64,000 nt of DNA from Gentiana macrophylla (Eukaryota; Streptophyta; Magnoliopsida; Gentianales; Gentianaceae): positions 93,705 through 157,704 of the forward strand of contig JAOBSW010000730.1 of assembly GCA_026214975.1 (NCBI GenBank), written 5' to 3'. A model generated the notes under the pieces. That model did not search any database. It was given only the letters and a program-made list of their open reading frames with translations, and was not told the DNA's origin. Positions 21,059-30,916 of this stretch are shown here, in pieces. Positions within the stretch are counted from its first letter, which is position 1, and each line of letters starts with the position of its first letter. A program made the position numbers and the translations under genes.

Positions 21059-23220
21059 TATATATCCTTGGCATGAAAAGCATCAAGGGCTGTTTTGAGA
21101 GCTGGACCATCGAGTGCCTTTGTAAAACAATCAGCCAATTGCTGAATAGTCGAGATAGGAAGTAATTTCACCAGCCCAGATTGAACCTTCTCACGAACCA
21201 CGTGGCAATCCACCTCTATATGCTTTGTCCGTTTGTGAAATACATGATTTGCAGCTATGTGCATGGCACTTTGATTGTCACAATACATGGCAATGGAATG
21301 AGGAACTTGTACCTGCAAATCTGTTAATAAAAACTTATACCACTGTATTTCTGCCACAGTTGCAGCCATAGCCCGATATTCACTTTCAGCAGAACTACGA
21401 GACACAGTGCTTTGCTTCTTTGCCTTCCAGGATACCAAAGACCCCCCAAGAATAAGCGATGAACGATGGATCGATTTACGAGTTTCTAGACGACATGCCG
21501 CCCGACCTGAGTCAGTGAAAGCACATGGAACCAAAGAATTCCTTGCACTATAGAAAAGACCCTGTCCAGGATGACGTTTAATGTATTTGAGAACCCTGTA
21601 GGCAGCTTGAAGATGATCAACAGTGGGGGCATCAATAAACTGGCTTAGCTGTTGCACAACATAAGCAATATCAGGCCTAGAAAATGTAAGGTATAACAAT
21701 TTCCCAACAAGCTGTCTGTAAAAGGAATGATCTGGTAATAGAGGAGAGTCCCCATGCTGTAGACTATGCCTTGTATCCATAGGAGAAGCTATAGGTTTAG
21801 CCCCCAAACAACCAAATTCCTTTAACAGATTAAGTGTATATTTTCTCTGAGAAATAACCAAACCTGTCTGATTTCTGGCAATTTCAAGTCCTAGAAAGTA
21901 ATGTAACTCACCAATATCCTTGATTTGAAACTGATTATGTAGGAAAGCTTTAACCTTTGTGATCTCAGACATGCTGCTGCTAGGTAGTATCACATCATCA
22001 ACATATACAAGCAATGCAATGAAATCTGAACCACAGCCCTTTGTGAAAAGACTGTAGTCACTTTTGGATTGCTTGAAGCCCTTTTCCTGTAGAGCTGATG
22101 TAAGCTTAGCATTCCACTGCCTATTAGCCTGCTTTAGTCCATAAAGGGACTTTGTTAACTTGCAGACAGGATTCTTGACAGTGGTTTGAAACCCTTGTGG
22201 TAGCTGCATATACACTTCCTCATGGAGATCTCCATGGAGGAAAGCATTATTTACATCCAGCTGGTGTAAATCCCAGTTCTTTGCTGCAGCAACTGCTAAT
22301 AAAGTCCTAATTGTGGCCATTCTAGCCACTGGAGAGAAAGTCTCTTGATAGTCTATCCCATAAAGTTGATTGTACCCTTTTGCTACAAGCCTAGCCTTGT
22401 ACCTCTCCACTGTTCCATCAGGTTTATACTTGATCTTATACACCCACTTACACCCTATAGGCTTCTTATTAGGTGGAAGAGTTACTATGTCCCATGTGTG
22501 GTTGGTCTCCAAAGCATCTATTTCTTTCTTCATGGCTTCTTGCCACTTGGGATTCTTAATAGCCTGGTTGTAAGTATGAGGTTCACTCTCCTTATCTATG
22601 TTACAAACAAAAGCTTGATAGGCATGTGATAAATTGTTGAGGGACAGTGAATGGTGTAAAGTGTGGGGTGAGTTGGATCTGACTTGAGAACAAACATAGT
22701 CTTGCAAATGTGTGGGAACCTGTCTGGTTCTTCCTGATCTCCTAGGTGGAGGAGAAGGAGTATTGGTAGTGTTGTTTGTGACTGGTTGATCCTCATGAAT
22801 GGATTGTTGACCAGTATTGGAAGTTGAAGGTATATCATCACCTAAGTAATTGAATGGCATGGAAGGTTCTGAAATAGCAGGAATTTCTGAAGTAGAACTA
22901 GATACATCAGAAGATGCAAAAGGAAAGCATCTTTCATGGAAAACTACATTTCTGGAAATAATAATGTCATGAGTTTCTAGATCATACATGATGTATCCCT
23001 TTGTAGTAGATGAATGACCAAGATGAACACAAGCCACACTTCTAGGATCAAATTTAGTCCTATATTGCTTAATAGTGGAGGCATAAACTAGACATCCAAA
23101 CACTCTAAACCTCAAATAATCTGGTTCTGTATGATAAAGCTTCTCATAGGGGGTAAGATTTTCAAGAACAGGAGTAGGTGTACTATTTATCAGAGTTGCT
23201 GCATTGACAACACAATACCC
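21040..23220 (-). CDS. Copia integrase tail, reverse transcriptase and RNase H
   Basis: After the TGA the frame carries the integrase C-terminal region (FRVFGCLVYASTIKQYRTKF), a Pro/Ser-rich linker, then RT (GCKWVYKIKYKPDGTVERYK, LDVNNAFLHGDLHEEVYMQL, SLYGLKQANRQWN and LLVYVDDV with intact YVDD) and RNase H (KKQSTVSRSSAESEYRAMA, YCDNQSAMHIA, TKHIEVDCHVVREKV). The 691-aa frame ends in DAFHAKDIYVNPRV: the last four residues and stop come from the inserted solo LTR (ending at 21058). The uninterrupted element would read KDIY, three more codons and a stop across the TSD, as in its relatives. Confidence 0.93.
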   Translation of the reverse strand, partial: GYCVVNAATLINSTPTPVLENLTPYEKLYHTEPDYLRFRVFGCLVYASTIKQYRTKFDPRSVACVHLGHSSTTKGYIMYDLETHDIIISRNVVFHERCFPFASSDVSSSTSEIPAISEPSMPFNYLGDDIPSTSNTGQQSIHEDQPVTNNTTNTPSPPPRRSGRTRQVPTHLQDYVCSQVRSNSPHTLHHSLSLNNLSHAYQAFVCNIDKESEPHTYNQAIKNPKWQEAMKKEIDALETNHTWDIVTLPPNKKPIGCKWVYKIKYKPDGTVERYKARLVAKGYNQLYGIDYQETFSPVARMATIRTLLAVAAAKNWDLHQLDVNNAFLHGDLHEEVYMQLPQGFQTTVKNPVCKLTKSLYGLKQANRQWNAKLTSALQEKGFKQSKSDYSLFTKGCGSDFIALLVYVDDVILPSSSMSEITKVKAFLHNQFQIKDIGELHYFLGLEIARNQTGLVISQRKYTLNLLKEFGCLGAKPIASPMDTRHSLQHGDSPLLPDHSFYRQLVGKLLYLTFSRPDIAYVVQQLSQFIDAPTVDHLQAAYRVLKYIKRHPGQGLFYSARNSLVPCAFTDSGRAACRLETRKSIHRSSLILGGSLVSWKAKKQSTVSRSSAESEYRAMAATVAEIQWYKFLLTDLQVQVPHSIAMYCDNQSAMHIAANHVFHKRTKHIEVDCHVVREKVQSGLVKLLPISTIQQLADCFTKALDGPALKTALDAFHAKDIYVNPRV

Positions 23221-24500
23221 TCAAAACTGAATAGGTAAGGAAGCCTGAAACCTTAAAGCTCTAGCTACATTTAACAAATGATGATGCTTTCTCTCTACTA
23301 TCCCGTTCTGTTCAGGTGTGTGTGTGCAAGAAGTCTGATGAACAATACCTTTCTCAGCATAAAAGATTGGCATGTCAAACTCCTTACCATTATCTGTCCT
23401 AATAGTCTTAATGCAAGAATCAAACTGTGTAATAACAAATTGACAGAAACTTTGAACAATCAACCTAACTTCTGATTTATTATGCAAAAGATGTATCCAA
23501 GTAAACCTACTGCGGTCATCCACAATAGTAAGAAAGTACCTGTGCCCTTGAAAAGTTTCATACCCATATGGCCCCCAAATGTCAAAATGAACCAGTTCAA
23601 AACAGGCACTGGTTGAAGACTGACTTAAAGTAAAAGGTAATTGTCTCTGTTTAGCTAAAGGACAAACATGACAAATGGTGTCCTGAGGCACTTGAACCTC
23701 TGCCAAACCTTTGCTTATTGTCTTTAGCCTGTGATTGGATGGATGCCCCAATCTGTAATGCCAAACCATATCCTCTGGAATGTCTTTAGAGTTTTGAAAT
23801 CTTGCTATACTGCAAACCCTTGTGATTGTTGTATCCATAATGTATAAACCATTTTGCTCTTCAGCTGATCCAATCATCCCATCCTCTTGATCCTGAATAA
23901 CACATCCATTAGACTCAAAGAGAACCTTGACTTTAGGATTCTTAGTGAGCCTACTGAGTGAAATCAAGTTTATATAAAAACTAGGAACATATAGTACCCC
24001 TGTCAGTTTTAGACTGGGACTTAACCACACCTCCCCTACATGTGTAACAGACACAGTGGTGCCATCTGGTAGACTGACATTTACATCTTGTACTTCATGA
24101 CTGTTTGAAAACAAACTCACATTACAGACTATATGGTCTGTTGCCCCTGAATCTAATATCCATTTTGTAGGGGATTTACTTGTGCTCATCTTATTTTCTG
24201 GTGCATATGAAGCTGAGAGCACAGATGCCTGATTGATGAAATGCTGCTGTGGCTTTGACTCTGCCTCCTTACTGTCTTGTTTCCTGGATAAAAGTTCCTT
24301 GAGTTTTTCATACTCATGTTGAGTGAGAGTAACCTGCATATTGCCATTTCCTTCTCCTTGTGAATTGCGTTGTTCAACACACCCTTCCACCATGTTTACC
24401 CTGCTCCTTGGCTTGAACCCTGGTGGAAACCCGTGCTTCTTGTAGCATATATCCTCTACATGCCCTATCATTCCACAGAAAGTACATTGGGGTTTCTTCC
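23221..24500 (-). CDS. Copia zinc knuckle, protease and integrase
   Basis: 416-aa frame of the polyprotein. Residues 1-9 complete the CCHC knuckle; the aspartic protease motif ILDSGATDH lies at residues 105-113. The integrase zinc region follows (WHYRLGHPSNHRL then CHVCPLAKQRQLPF), then the DDE core: HFDIWGPYG (first Asp), IRTDNGKEFD (second Asp) and [15 protein letters not shown] (Glu). All catalytic residues are present. The frame ends at a TGA at 23221-23223 where relatives have TGG (Trp); the same frame continues beyond it to 23115, so a single point change breaks the polyprotein. Confidence 0.92.
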
Positions 24501-25370
24501 CTGAATTACTATTATTAAAACCAGTGTTCTTCCTCTGTCTGTTCCAGAAAAATTATCTGCTGCAGACCTCATCCTTTGATCACCATCAACAGATCTCATC
24601 CTCTGATCATTCTGACCCACACTTGACTTACAATACATAACAGTAGGATCCCCAAAATTGATATTCTGAATGTTATGACCTCTTTGCCTTTCAAACTTTA
24701 GGGCTAAACCAAACACAACCTTGATATTTGGAATTGGTGACATCAACAGAACATGTGATGTCATAGGCTCAAAAACCTCATCTAATCCTCTCAAAAATCT
24801 GATAACATACTCTGTCTCATTGTATCCTATAAACGTTGGTATCACCTGACAACTGCAAGCCGGAACACAAGTGCAACTGGGCGTAGGGCGTAAGACAACA
24901 ATCTCATCAATTAACAACTTCATCTTAGTGAAATATTCAGTAACGCTTGAGCCTCTTTGTTTAGTATTATTCAATTCTTCAATTAAATCAGATAACCAAA
25001 AGGAATCGAGATTAGCAAACATGTCCTTCAATTCTTCCCATACAGCTTGTGCGGTGTCCATCCAAAGTAAACTCTGTGCAATTCGCGGTGCTATTGAGTT
25101 CTTTAACCAGTTAGTGACCATAATATCGCACTGTTCCCAAACGTGAAACCTTGCATCATTTCTGGCCGGTCGAGGTAACGAGCCGTCAATAAAACCTGCT
25201 TTATTCTTCATTATCAATGACATGCGTGCCGATCTACTCCACGAATGGTAATTTCCACCATTTTCGCTGAGAATTGGCTGCACTAGGGTTAGAGTAGGGT
25301 TTTCATTTGGGTGGATGTAATACGGACTCGACACTGGAATTACTTCAAGATCTGGAGCCGGATTCGCCAT
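24468..25370 (-). CDS. Copia Gag (300 aa, frameshifted at its end)
   Basis: Capsid protein of the retrotransposon. N-terminus HPNENPTLTLVQPILSENGG and SWSRSARMSLIMKNKAGFIDGS are the conserved gag motif of this Copia group; WLKNSIAPRIAQSLLWMDTAQAVWEELKDMF and YFTKMKLLIDEI follow. A single frameshift near 24530, after NFSGTDRGR, moves the reading into the next frame, which continues with a CCHC zinc knuckle (CTFCGMIGHVEDIC, CX2CX4HX4C) into pol. Start chosen at the ATG at 25370 (MANPAPDLEV), about 90 bp inside the 5' LTR. Confidence 0.9.
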   Translation of the reverse strand: MANPAPDLEVIPVSSPYYIHPNENPTLTLVQPILSENGGNYHSWSRSARMSLIMKNKAGFIDGSLPRPARNDARFHVWEQCDIMVTNWLKNSIAPRIAQSLLWMDTAQAVWEELKDMFANLDSFWLSDLIEELNNTKQRGSSVTEYFTKMKLLIDEIVVLRPTPSCTCVPACSCQVIPTFIGYNETEYVIRFLRGLDEVFEPMTSHVLLMSPIPNIKVVFGLALKFERQRGHNIQNINFGDPTVMYCKSSVGQNDQRMRSVDGDQRMRSAADNFSGTDRGRTLVLIIVIQGRNPNVLSVE

Positions 25371-26890
25371 AGCTAGATCAATAAAGCATCAAACGAAGGA
25401 AATCTAGCACAGAAAATGAACAAAGAACGGAAGATTACTCAAAATCTTTCTTTGATACCATCATGAAAAAGGTAAAATGGAAGAAGGGAAAGAGGAACAA
25501 AAAGTCGTCCTCAGTTTTTCATTATTTCTTATTAATCAATTACAAGATATTTTTCCCTTATATACACTGGGAAAAAGAAATACTAAAACAATAAAAGAAA
25601 TAATAAAGGTAAAAGTTTTGTTTTAATACAGGTAAAAGTTTTGTTTTAATACAAAATGCAATACCCCTCCCATAGGCCGGCCCTCTGAAATCTAGGGCCC
25701 TAATCTAAATTATCATACGGCTTTTTTGTTTTTTTCGGTATATCATGTGTGTAATATTATTTCTTACAATATGTATGTTATATTTTTATGTCACTAGTAT
25801 CTATCTATCTATATATATCTTATATTATATTTTTAAGGAAAAAACTGTCAAATTACCCGTTTTCTCCAATTAACCCGACCCGTACCCGTCTCACACGCGT
25901 TCAGCCAATGAAAAAAACAAAATCACTTCTCCGTCCATTCCCCCCCTCCTCCTCCCCCCTCCCCCCTCCCCCCCACGATCCGCTTTCATTCACCCACGCG
26001 CAAAAAAAAATTTAAAAATAAAAATAAAAACAAAATCACTTCTCCGTCCATTCCCCCCTCCCCCTCCCCACGATCCGCTCATTCACCCACGCACAAAAAA
26101 AAAAACCTCCCTGGTTCTAAAACTCCCACACCCCATGATCCCTAACTTCCACCGAGCACTCTATTGTAAATTCTGGGTTCAATCATATGCCGTTAAAGAG
26201 GCTTTGGTATGGCTGCTTGAACAACTCGATTTGTGCTCATGATCAACTGATTTTTTTCACGGAATTAAAATTTGTTTTCTTTTAAGTAGTAGAATTTACC
26301 AATTGTAGAATTTGCACCGATATACTGAACGACTTATGGCTACTTTCCCTACTGCGGTAAACCCTTCTTATTATTCTAATTAATAACTTTCCTATTCATG
26401 TTTGACTTTGAATATTTAATTAGTTGATTAGAAGATGAAGATGAATACAAATATTGTTTATTGCGTTTCATGCGTGCGCTTCGTGCTAAGCAATCGGCCT
26501 TAATTTCACCATCGTGACGCGTTTAGTATGCTTGTTGTTTAGGATCTTTATGTAAAATTTTTGTTTCTTGAGCTATATAACCGAAAACAAGTGCCTCTCA
26601 TTTGTATACTTATGTGGATGGTGAATTTCATATATTGCAATTGAGTAATCTTGATATGGTGTAATTCTTCTCTCAGGCAAAATATTGGTAGCGTGATGTG
26701 GAGGCATACATGAGAGTAAATAATGATGCCGTGAAGAAAAGCAGATATTTAGCCGTTGCACGATGAACTGTCTAAATGTTCCTCTATGGTATATCTTATT
26801 ACGTCATGCCATTTCTGTTTTTCTTAACCAATGGATGCTATTTTAACGTTCTCTTAATAATCGTTGTTTTTGTTTCCATTTGCAATGCAG

Positions 26891-27056
26891 AAAAATGGGG
26901 AAATTCAGTTTTGGGAGGCAGAATGCATCAAAATTGATGCAGCTAATAAAAAGGTTTCATGCAAATGTAACATTGATGAGAACTTGGCCGGAAAGAATGA
27001 ATTTGATCTGGAGTACGACTATTTGGTTATAGTTGTAGGAGCAAAAGTGAATACTT
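26891..27056 (+). pseudogene. Captured exon of a type-II NAD(P)H dehydrogenase (NDB-like)
   Basis: After a TGCAATGCAG acceptor the frame gives EIQFWEAECIKIDAANKKVS and DLEYDYLVIVVGAKVNTF, the segment of plant external alternative NAD(P)H-ubiquinone dehydrogenases before the second half of the FAD-binding fold (family motif EYDYLV..GA..NTF). Only one exon is present and it then runs to a stop (MHMSF). The functional enzyme is about 570-580 aa at the outer face of the inner mitochondrial membrane; this fragment cannot encode it. Confidence 0.82.
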
Positions 27057-27225
27057 TTATGCACATGTCATTTTGAATAATCATTGATAAAATTTGCAAG
27101 CTTTCTCAGATGATGAATGAATAGGAGGAAGGGGGTTGTCGAGACATAGCTTTGTCCTTATAGTTATTTAATGTACAGTTTGGTTTTCATAATTTTTAAC
27201 TGTTGGTTCTTTGTGTGACATTTTC

Positions 27226-27522
27226 AAAAGAGAAGCAAATTATTCACAGATACGTGAAATCATCGAATATTCTTCTAACAGAGAGCATGATGGCTAAAGT
27301 TGCATACTTATTCGCCAAGCTAGGTGATGTGGACTCAGATCAAACACATGTTTTAACCAAAGTTAAAGCCACAGTTGGTTATCTTGACCCCGAATACATG
27401 AAGACAAATCAACTCACAATGAAGAGCGATGTCTTCTCTTTTGGGATTTTGTTACTTGAAATATTAACGGGTCGTCGGCCCGTTGAACTGAAAAAACCTG
27501 CAGAAGAGAGAGTGACACTAAG
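27226..27522 (+). pseudogene. Captured exon of a receptor-like cytoplasmic kinase (CRCK-like)
   Basis: About 99 codons of a kinase C-lobe: IIHRYVKSSNILLTESM (catalytic loop, with HRD changed to HRY so the catalytic Asp is lost), KVAYLFAKLGDVDSDQTH (DFG motif changed, Mg-binding Asp lost), VGYLDPEYMKTNQLTMKSDVFSFGILLLEILTGRRPVE (subdomains VIII-IX). The order and GDVDSDQTH resemble plant calmodulin-binding receptor-like cytoplasmic kinases. A likely GTATGT donor follows RW at about 27522. Both catalytic Asp residues are gone, so any product would be a pseudokinase fragment. Confidence 0.85.
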
Positions 27523-29300
27523 ATGGGTATGTGCTTTTCTTTACTTCTTTTGGCTACAATAAACTGTCATTCATTTCATTTGCATCTTTTATGAGAAATG
27601 ATTTGGCCACAACATGTGTCACAACACACTTTTACACCATTATTGATCACGGTGTAGGACTCATTGAATGAATGGGTCCCGAGCGATCCTTTATCGGTTT
27701 TTTTTTTCCCACTATTGAACCGTATGACGATGATGCAAGCATTCAAGAAATATAATGAAAAAAGAGTAGACAATGTTTTTTTTTTCATGTCTTTTTTTGG
27801 CTACTCAATTAGGTGATTTGGTCATTGAATGTTTCTTTTGTCGGACTTTATTTTTAGAACTGGCAATGTCATGTTGGTAGAAATGATCATGCATTTGATT
27901 TCTTGAGCACAAATTAAATATTCCCCTTTGATTATCATGTTTTTTTTATCTTCGTGTTCATTATGTACAACACTATACTTACATTGCGTCATTCGTGCAT
28001 TGACAAGCTTTCGATGATATCTTGAACAGCTTCAAAGACTATAGGAGGGTAATCAATGGAATAATGTTTGATAAAGCTGTTGACATGCCAAAGTTTATTT
28101 CAGAGCTGATGACATTTATTTTGTGTTTATTTTTTTGACTATATGGTTTTGTAATGTGTTGTAATAGTAGTTATTTTCATTCTTCACGCATGTATGGTAT
28201 ATTTTGAAATTTTTATTGTCAATCGTCGTTTTACAATGACACTTTTCAATATATCTATCCTTACTATTTTCAGAATTAATTATTCAGGAGACGCGCTTTC
28301 TAGGCATGGAGCTCAACATGGTATGTCATTTTCTCTTTCAACTATGTAACATTGCCATTTTCGGATAATTTCACCGGAACGTCTAAACTATGCATAAAAA
28401 AATTGAATACACATTGGATTTCATGCAGAGTTGAAGCAGAACAAAAGATTGTACATGACTGCTCCTTTGTGGAAAAGTCGGGAAAGATTGATCGGTTGTT
28501 TGCCTAATATGTCTTCATACCTTTTAGGGAGGTGTTGGTGAAAATAATGGTGTCTCAATCTTTATGGCCTTTGAGGAAAAAAAAAAAAAACCGGCAAATG
28601 CCATATGTTGGGGTATGTCAGAACATCGTTCAACTGTTGTATTTTATCTCATGAAGCTTCTTTTGTGACTGAATTTGAAAGAAAAAAAATCATATGTCGT
28701 AGGTATTGAATGTGTGGTCAACTGGTCATCGTAGCTATCCGGCCGGTCCTTTAAGCAATTTTGTGCATGTTAGGTGAATTTCGGCACTTTGGTAGTGTCT
28801 TATAATTTCCTTTTTTTTTTAAAGTGTTTTCTGTTTTGCACTTTTTTCCCGAGGGGTAGGGTTTTCTGTTATTTTGTGTTGTGTTCGCCAACACTTGGCA
28901 GAGAATATGGCCATCTAAGCATTGTATTGTGTTATATTGGTAGGCATACATACATGGGAAATATATAAGTATACACAGATCGACTTTTCTACATACACAG
29001 ATCGACTTTTTAAATATAACGTTATCCGCAGATCACACTTTGGGTTTCTACTACTATATATATATAGAGAGAGAGGAAGGGATTTAACCCAATTACCCGT
29101 AAAATTCGACCCAAAACCGTTAAAGCCCCGAAAGATAACTAGCTCTTCGTCTCCCACATCGTTCTTATTACCCAATTACCCTTTTTTTTTTTTTTTTTTA
29201 TTTAAAACTCTATTACTGTCAATTTTTTTTAACCCTAACTAGCTCTTCGTCTCCCACATCGTTCTTGCCCCCGCGCCTCTCTCACCGTTCTGCTCTGCGC
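27523..29300. other. Non-coding DNA of the Helitron-like region
   Basis: T-rich, with possible exon-like pieces bordered by splice sites (for example 28274-28319 and 28433-28490) that I cannot assign. A 30-bp direct repeat AACTAGCTCTTCGTCTCCCA... occurs at about 29138 and 29238. A Helitron-5'-end-like start is at 29047. Confidence 0.5.
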
Positions 29301-29313
29301 CGCTCCTCTACCA

Positions 29314-29451
29314 ATATTGCAGTTTCAATCCTTTTGAAGATTTTATTACCCGGAAGGGGATCCTGATGATGTCTACATGAGTAAGAGGGATGTTGATTTA
29401 TTAGAACCTGATACATTCGTCAATGACACTATCATCGATTTTTATATAAAG
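29314..29451 (+). pseudogene. Captured exon of a Ulp1-type SUMO protease
   Basis: After a TATTGCAG acceptor the reading FEDF, then (one base missing near 29349) YPEGDPDDVYMSKRDVDLLE and PDTFVNDTIIDFYIK, ends at a GTAAGT donor. This is the start of the C48 peptidase domain in plant Ulp1-like SUMO proteases (conserved DVDLLxPxxFxNDTIIDFYIKYL), which remove SUMO from nuclear proteins. The catalytic His, Asp and Cys lie further downstream in the family and are absent. Confidence 0.8.
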
Positions 29452-30379
29452 TAAGTGTGTTTCGTTTTTAGTTTTGGAATCAACTATCATGCACCTTAAT
29501 AATGTATTGACTGTACACGAATGATAATCGATTTTTATCTGTAACGATGATATCGCTGTCAATTGTGAATCGTATCATCAGTATCATTGTCAAGTTTTAT
29601 ATGGTGTCGTTCTTCAAGCAAGAACTTTTTCTATCCCAATTTTCAGCTCCGACTATCTAATCTTTGGTGCCTGGTTGTTATATTGTTAATAGTGAACTTT
29701 CTTTTGCAGACCTGTGCGACAGTTCGCAGGCGATCACTTACCTCATTCTCTTACTGCCACAAGTAAATTGATATCACACTTTCAACTCACACCTCCGTCC
29801 ACAAAGTTAGCACCTATTTATACGTCAAATGGTTTCATGGGGTTGATTTACTAATTGGATGATCAGAATGTATCCATTTCCTGGTTATTTTGCTTAGGTT
29901 AAGTTAATTGCCTTCTACTAATACTATTACTTTACTGACAATGACATATGCAGCTTGCATATGAGTGGGCTTTCGGCTGGACTTCTCTATTAGTACAATA
30001 TGATCGATCGATGAAGATGAATATGAGGTGAATGCTTCGTGAGACTTGAAGGTTATCTATAGTTCATTTGTTTGTTTGTTTGTTTTAAGCGTAAAACAGG
30101 GGCTGAATTGATTTGAACCATCTTATTGCTTTTCCATTGTTCATTTTCTAGTATTTTAGTTTTGCTGAATATTTTGTACCGATTCTAATCCATTTTTGGT
30201 GTACTTGCGATCAAAACTTTTATCTTTTGAAAAATTCTTCCGTCATGGTTGGATGTTTTACCATTGTTTTATCATTTATTAGGATATGCACGGTACAATA
30301 TTTCTTCTTCTTTTTTAATGCTACGTCTTTCTTTGTAGTGTGAAAAGCTATTGTCAAAGTGCTTTGATACCTGCTTTAC

Positions 30380-30916
30380 GTGAGTAACTATAATAACTCA
30401 AACACATTCAACAACATTTCAACTATAGGTGAACAGGATAAGGAAGTATGTTCAAGAACATTTAAAATACAGGATAATGTGTATAACATTGATTGTTTGG
30501 CTGACCATAAATTAATGTTTACAACAGGAATCATGCTGGTGGAGATTCATAGATTGATAGATGATTACAATGAAAGTGATAAGAGACCCCGATAATCGTT
30601 CATTCTTCTACTTCACACCGAAGTTGTTTGGGTGGACATGCATTTAGTTCACATTTTTGTGGGTGTGTTTGGTAAAGATGCATACAGAAGTGGTGAAATA
30701 ATGATAAAAAGAAGAAAGAAGCACGTTACTGAACTTAAAAAGGAACAGGTATATAAAGTTGATGTAAAAATTATATTGATTTTACCGCACTTAAATTTCT
30801 GTTTGTTTTCCGAATACATTCATAGAATTGGTTGGTTTGTGCATAATCAAGCACAACCAAATACTACGAAGAATGCATTTATGAGTTTTGGTCACTGTTG
30901 TGTTTGCTTTTGCTAA
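30380..30916 (+). pseudogene. Unassigned exon-like frames in the Helitron-like region
   Basis: Two short frames (30380-30595: ...SRTFKIQDNVYNIDCLADHK...EIHRLIDDYNESDKRPR; 30632-30916: ...DAYRSGEIMIKRRKKHVTELKKEQVYKV...) show protein-like composition. I do not recognise a family. They may be further captured exons or chance frames. Confidence 0.3.

Larger units (their letters stand above)
19803..25663 (-). mobile_element. Copia LTR retrotransposon, nearly intact, with nested solo LTR
   Basis: Bounded by the TSD CCCCT (19798-19802 and 25664-25668). 5' LTR 25461-25663 (203 bp); 3' LTR 19803-19954 (152 bp, shorter by two indels). On the minus strand both LTRs begin TATTGC and end CATGA rather than TG...CA. 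The primer site TGGTATCAAAG (25450-25460) adjoins the 5' LTR directly; the polypurine tract (minus GCTTGAGGGGGGG, about 19955-19968) adjoins the 3' LTR. Gag-pol needs only one frameshift and one stop to be continuous, apart from the insertion at 19983-21058. Confidence 0.93.

Noticed and set aside
22345..22629. Plus-strand frames over the Copia RT region
   Set aside because: Antisense shadows of the minus-strand pol frame, which has clear RT and RNase H motifs.
19805..25660. Canonical TG...CA boundaries for the Copia LTRs (starting TGAAAAA, ending AATGCA)
   Set aside because: These give no matching target duplication and leave gaps to the primer site and purine tract; TATTGC...CATGA ends give TSD CCCCT and direct contact with both.
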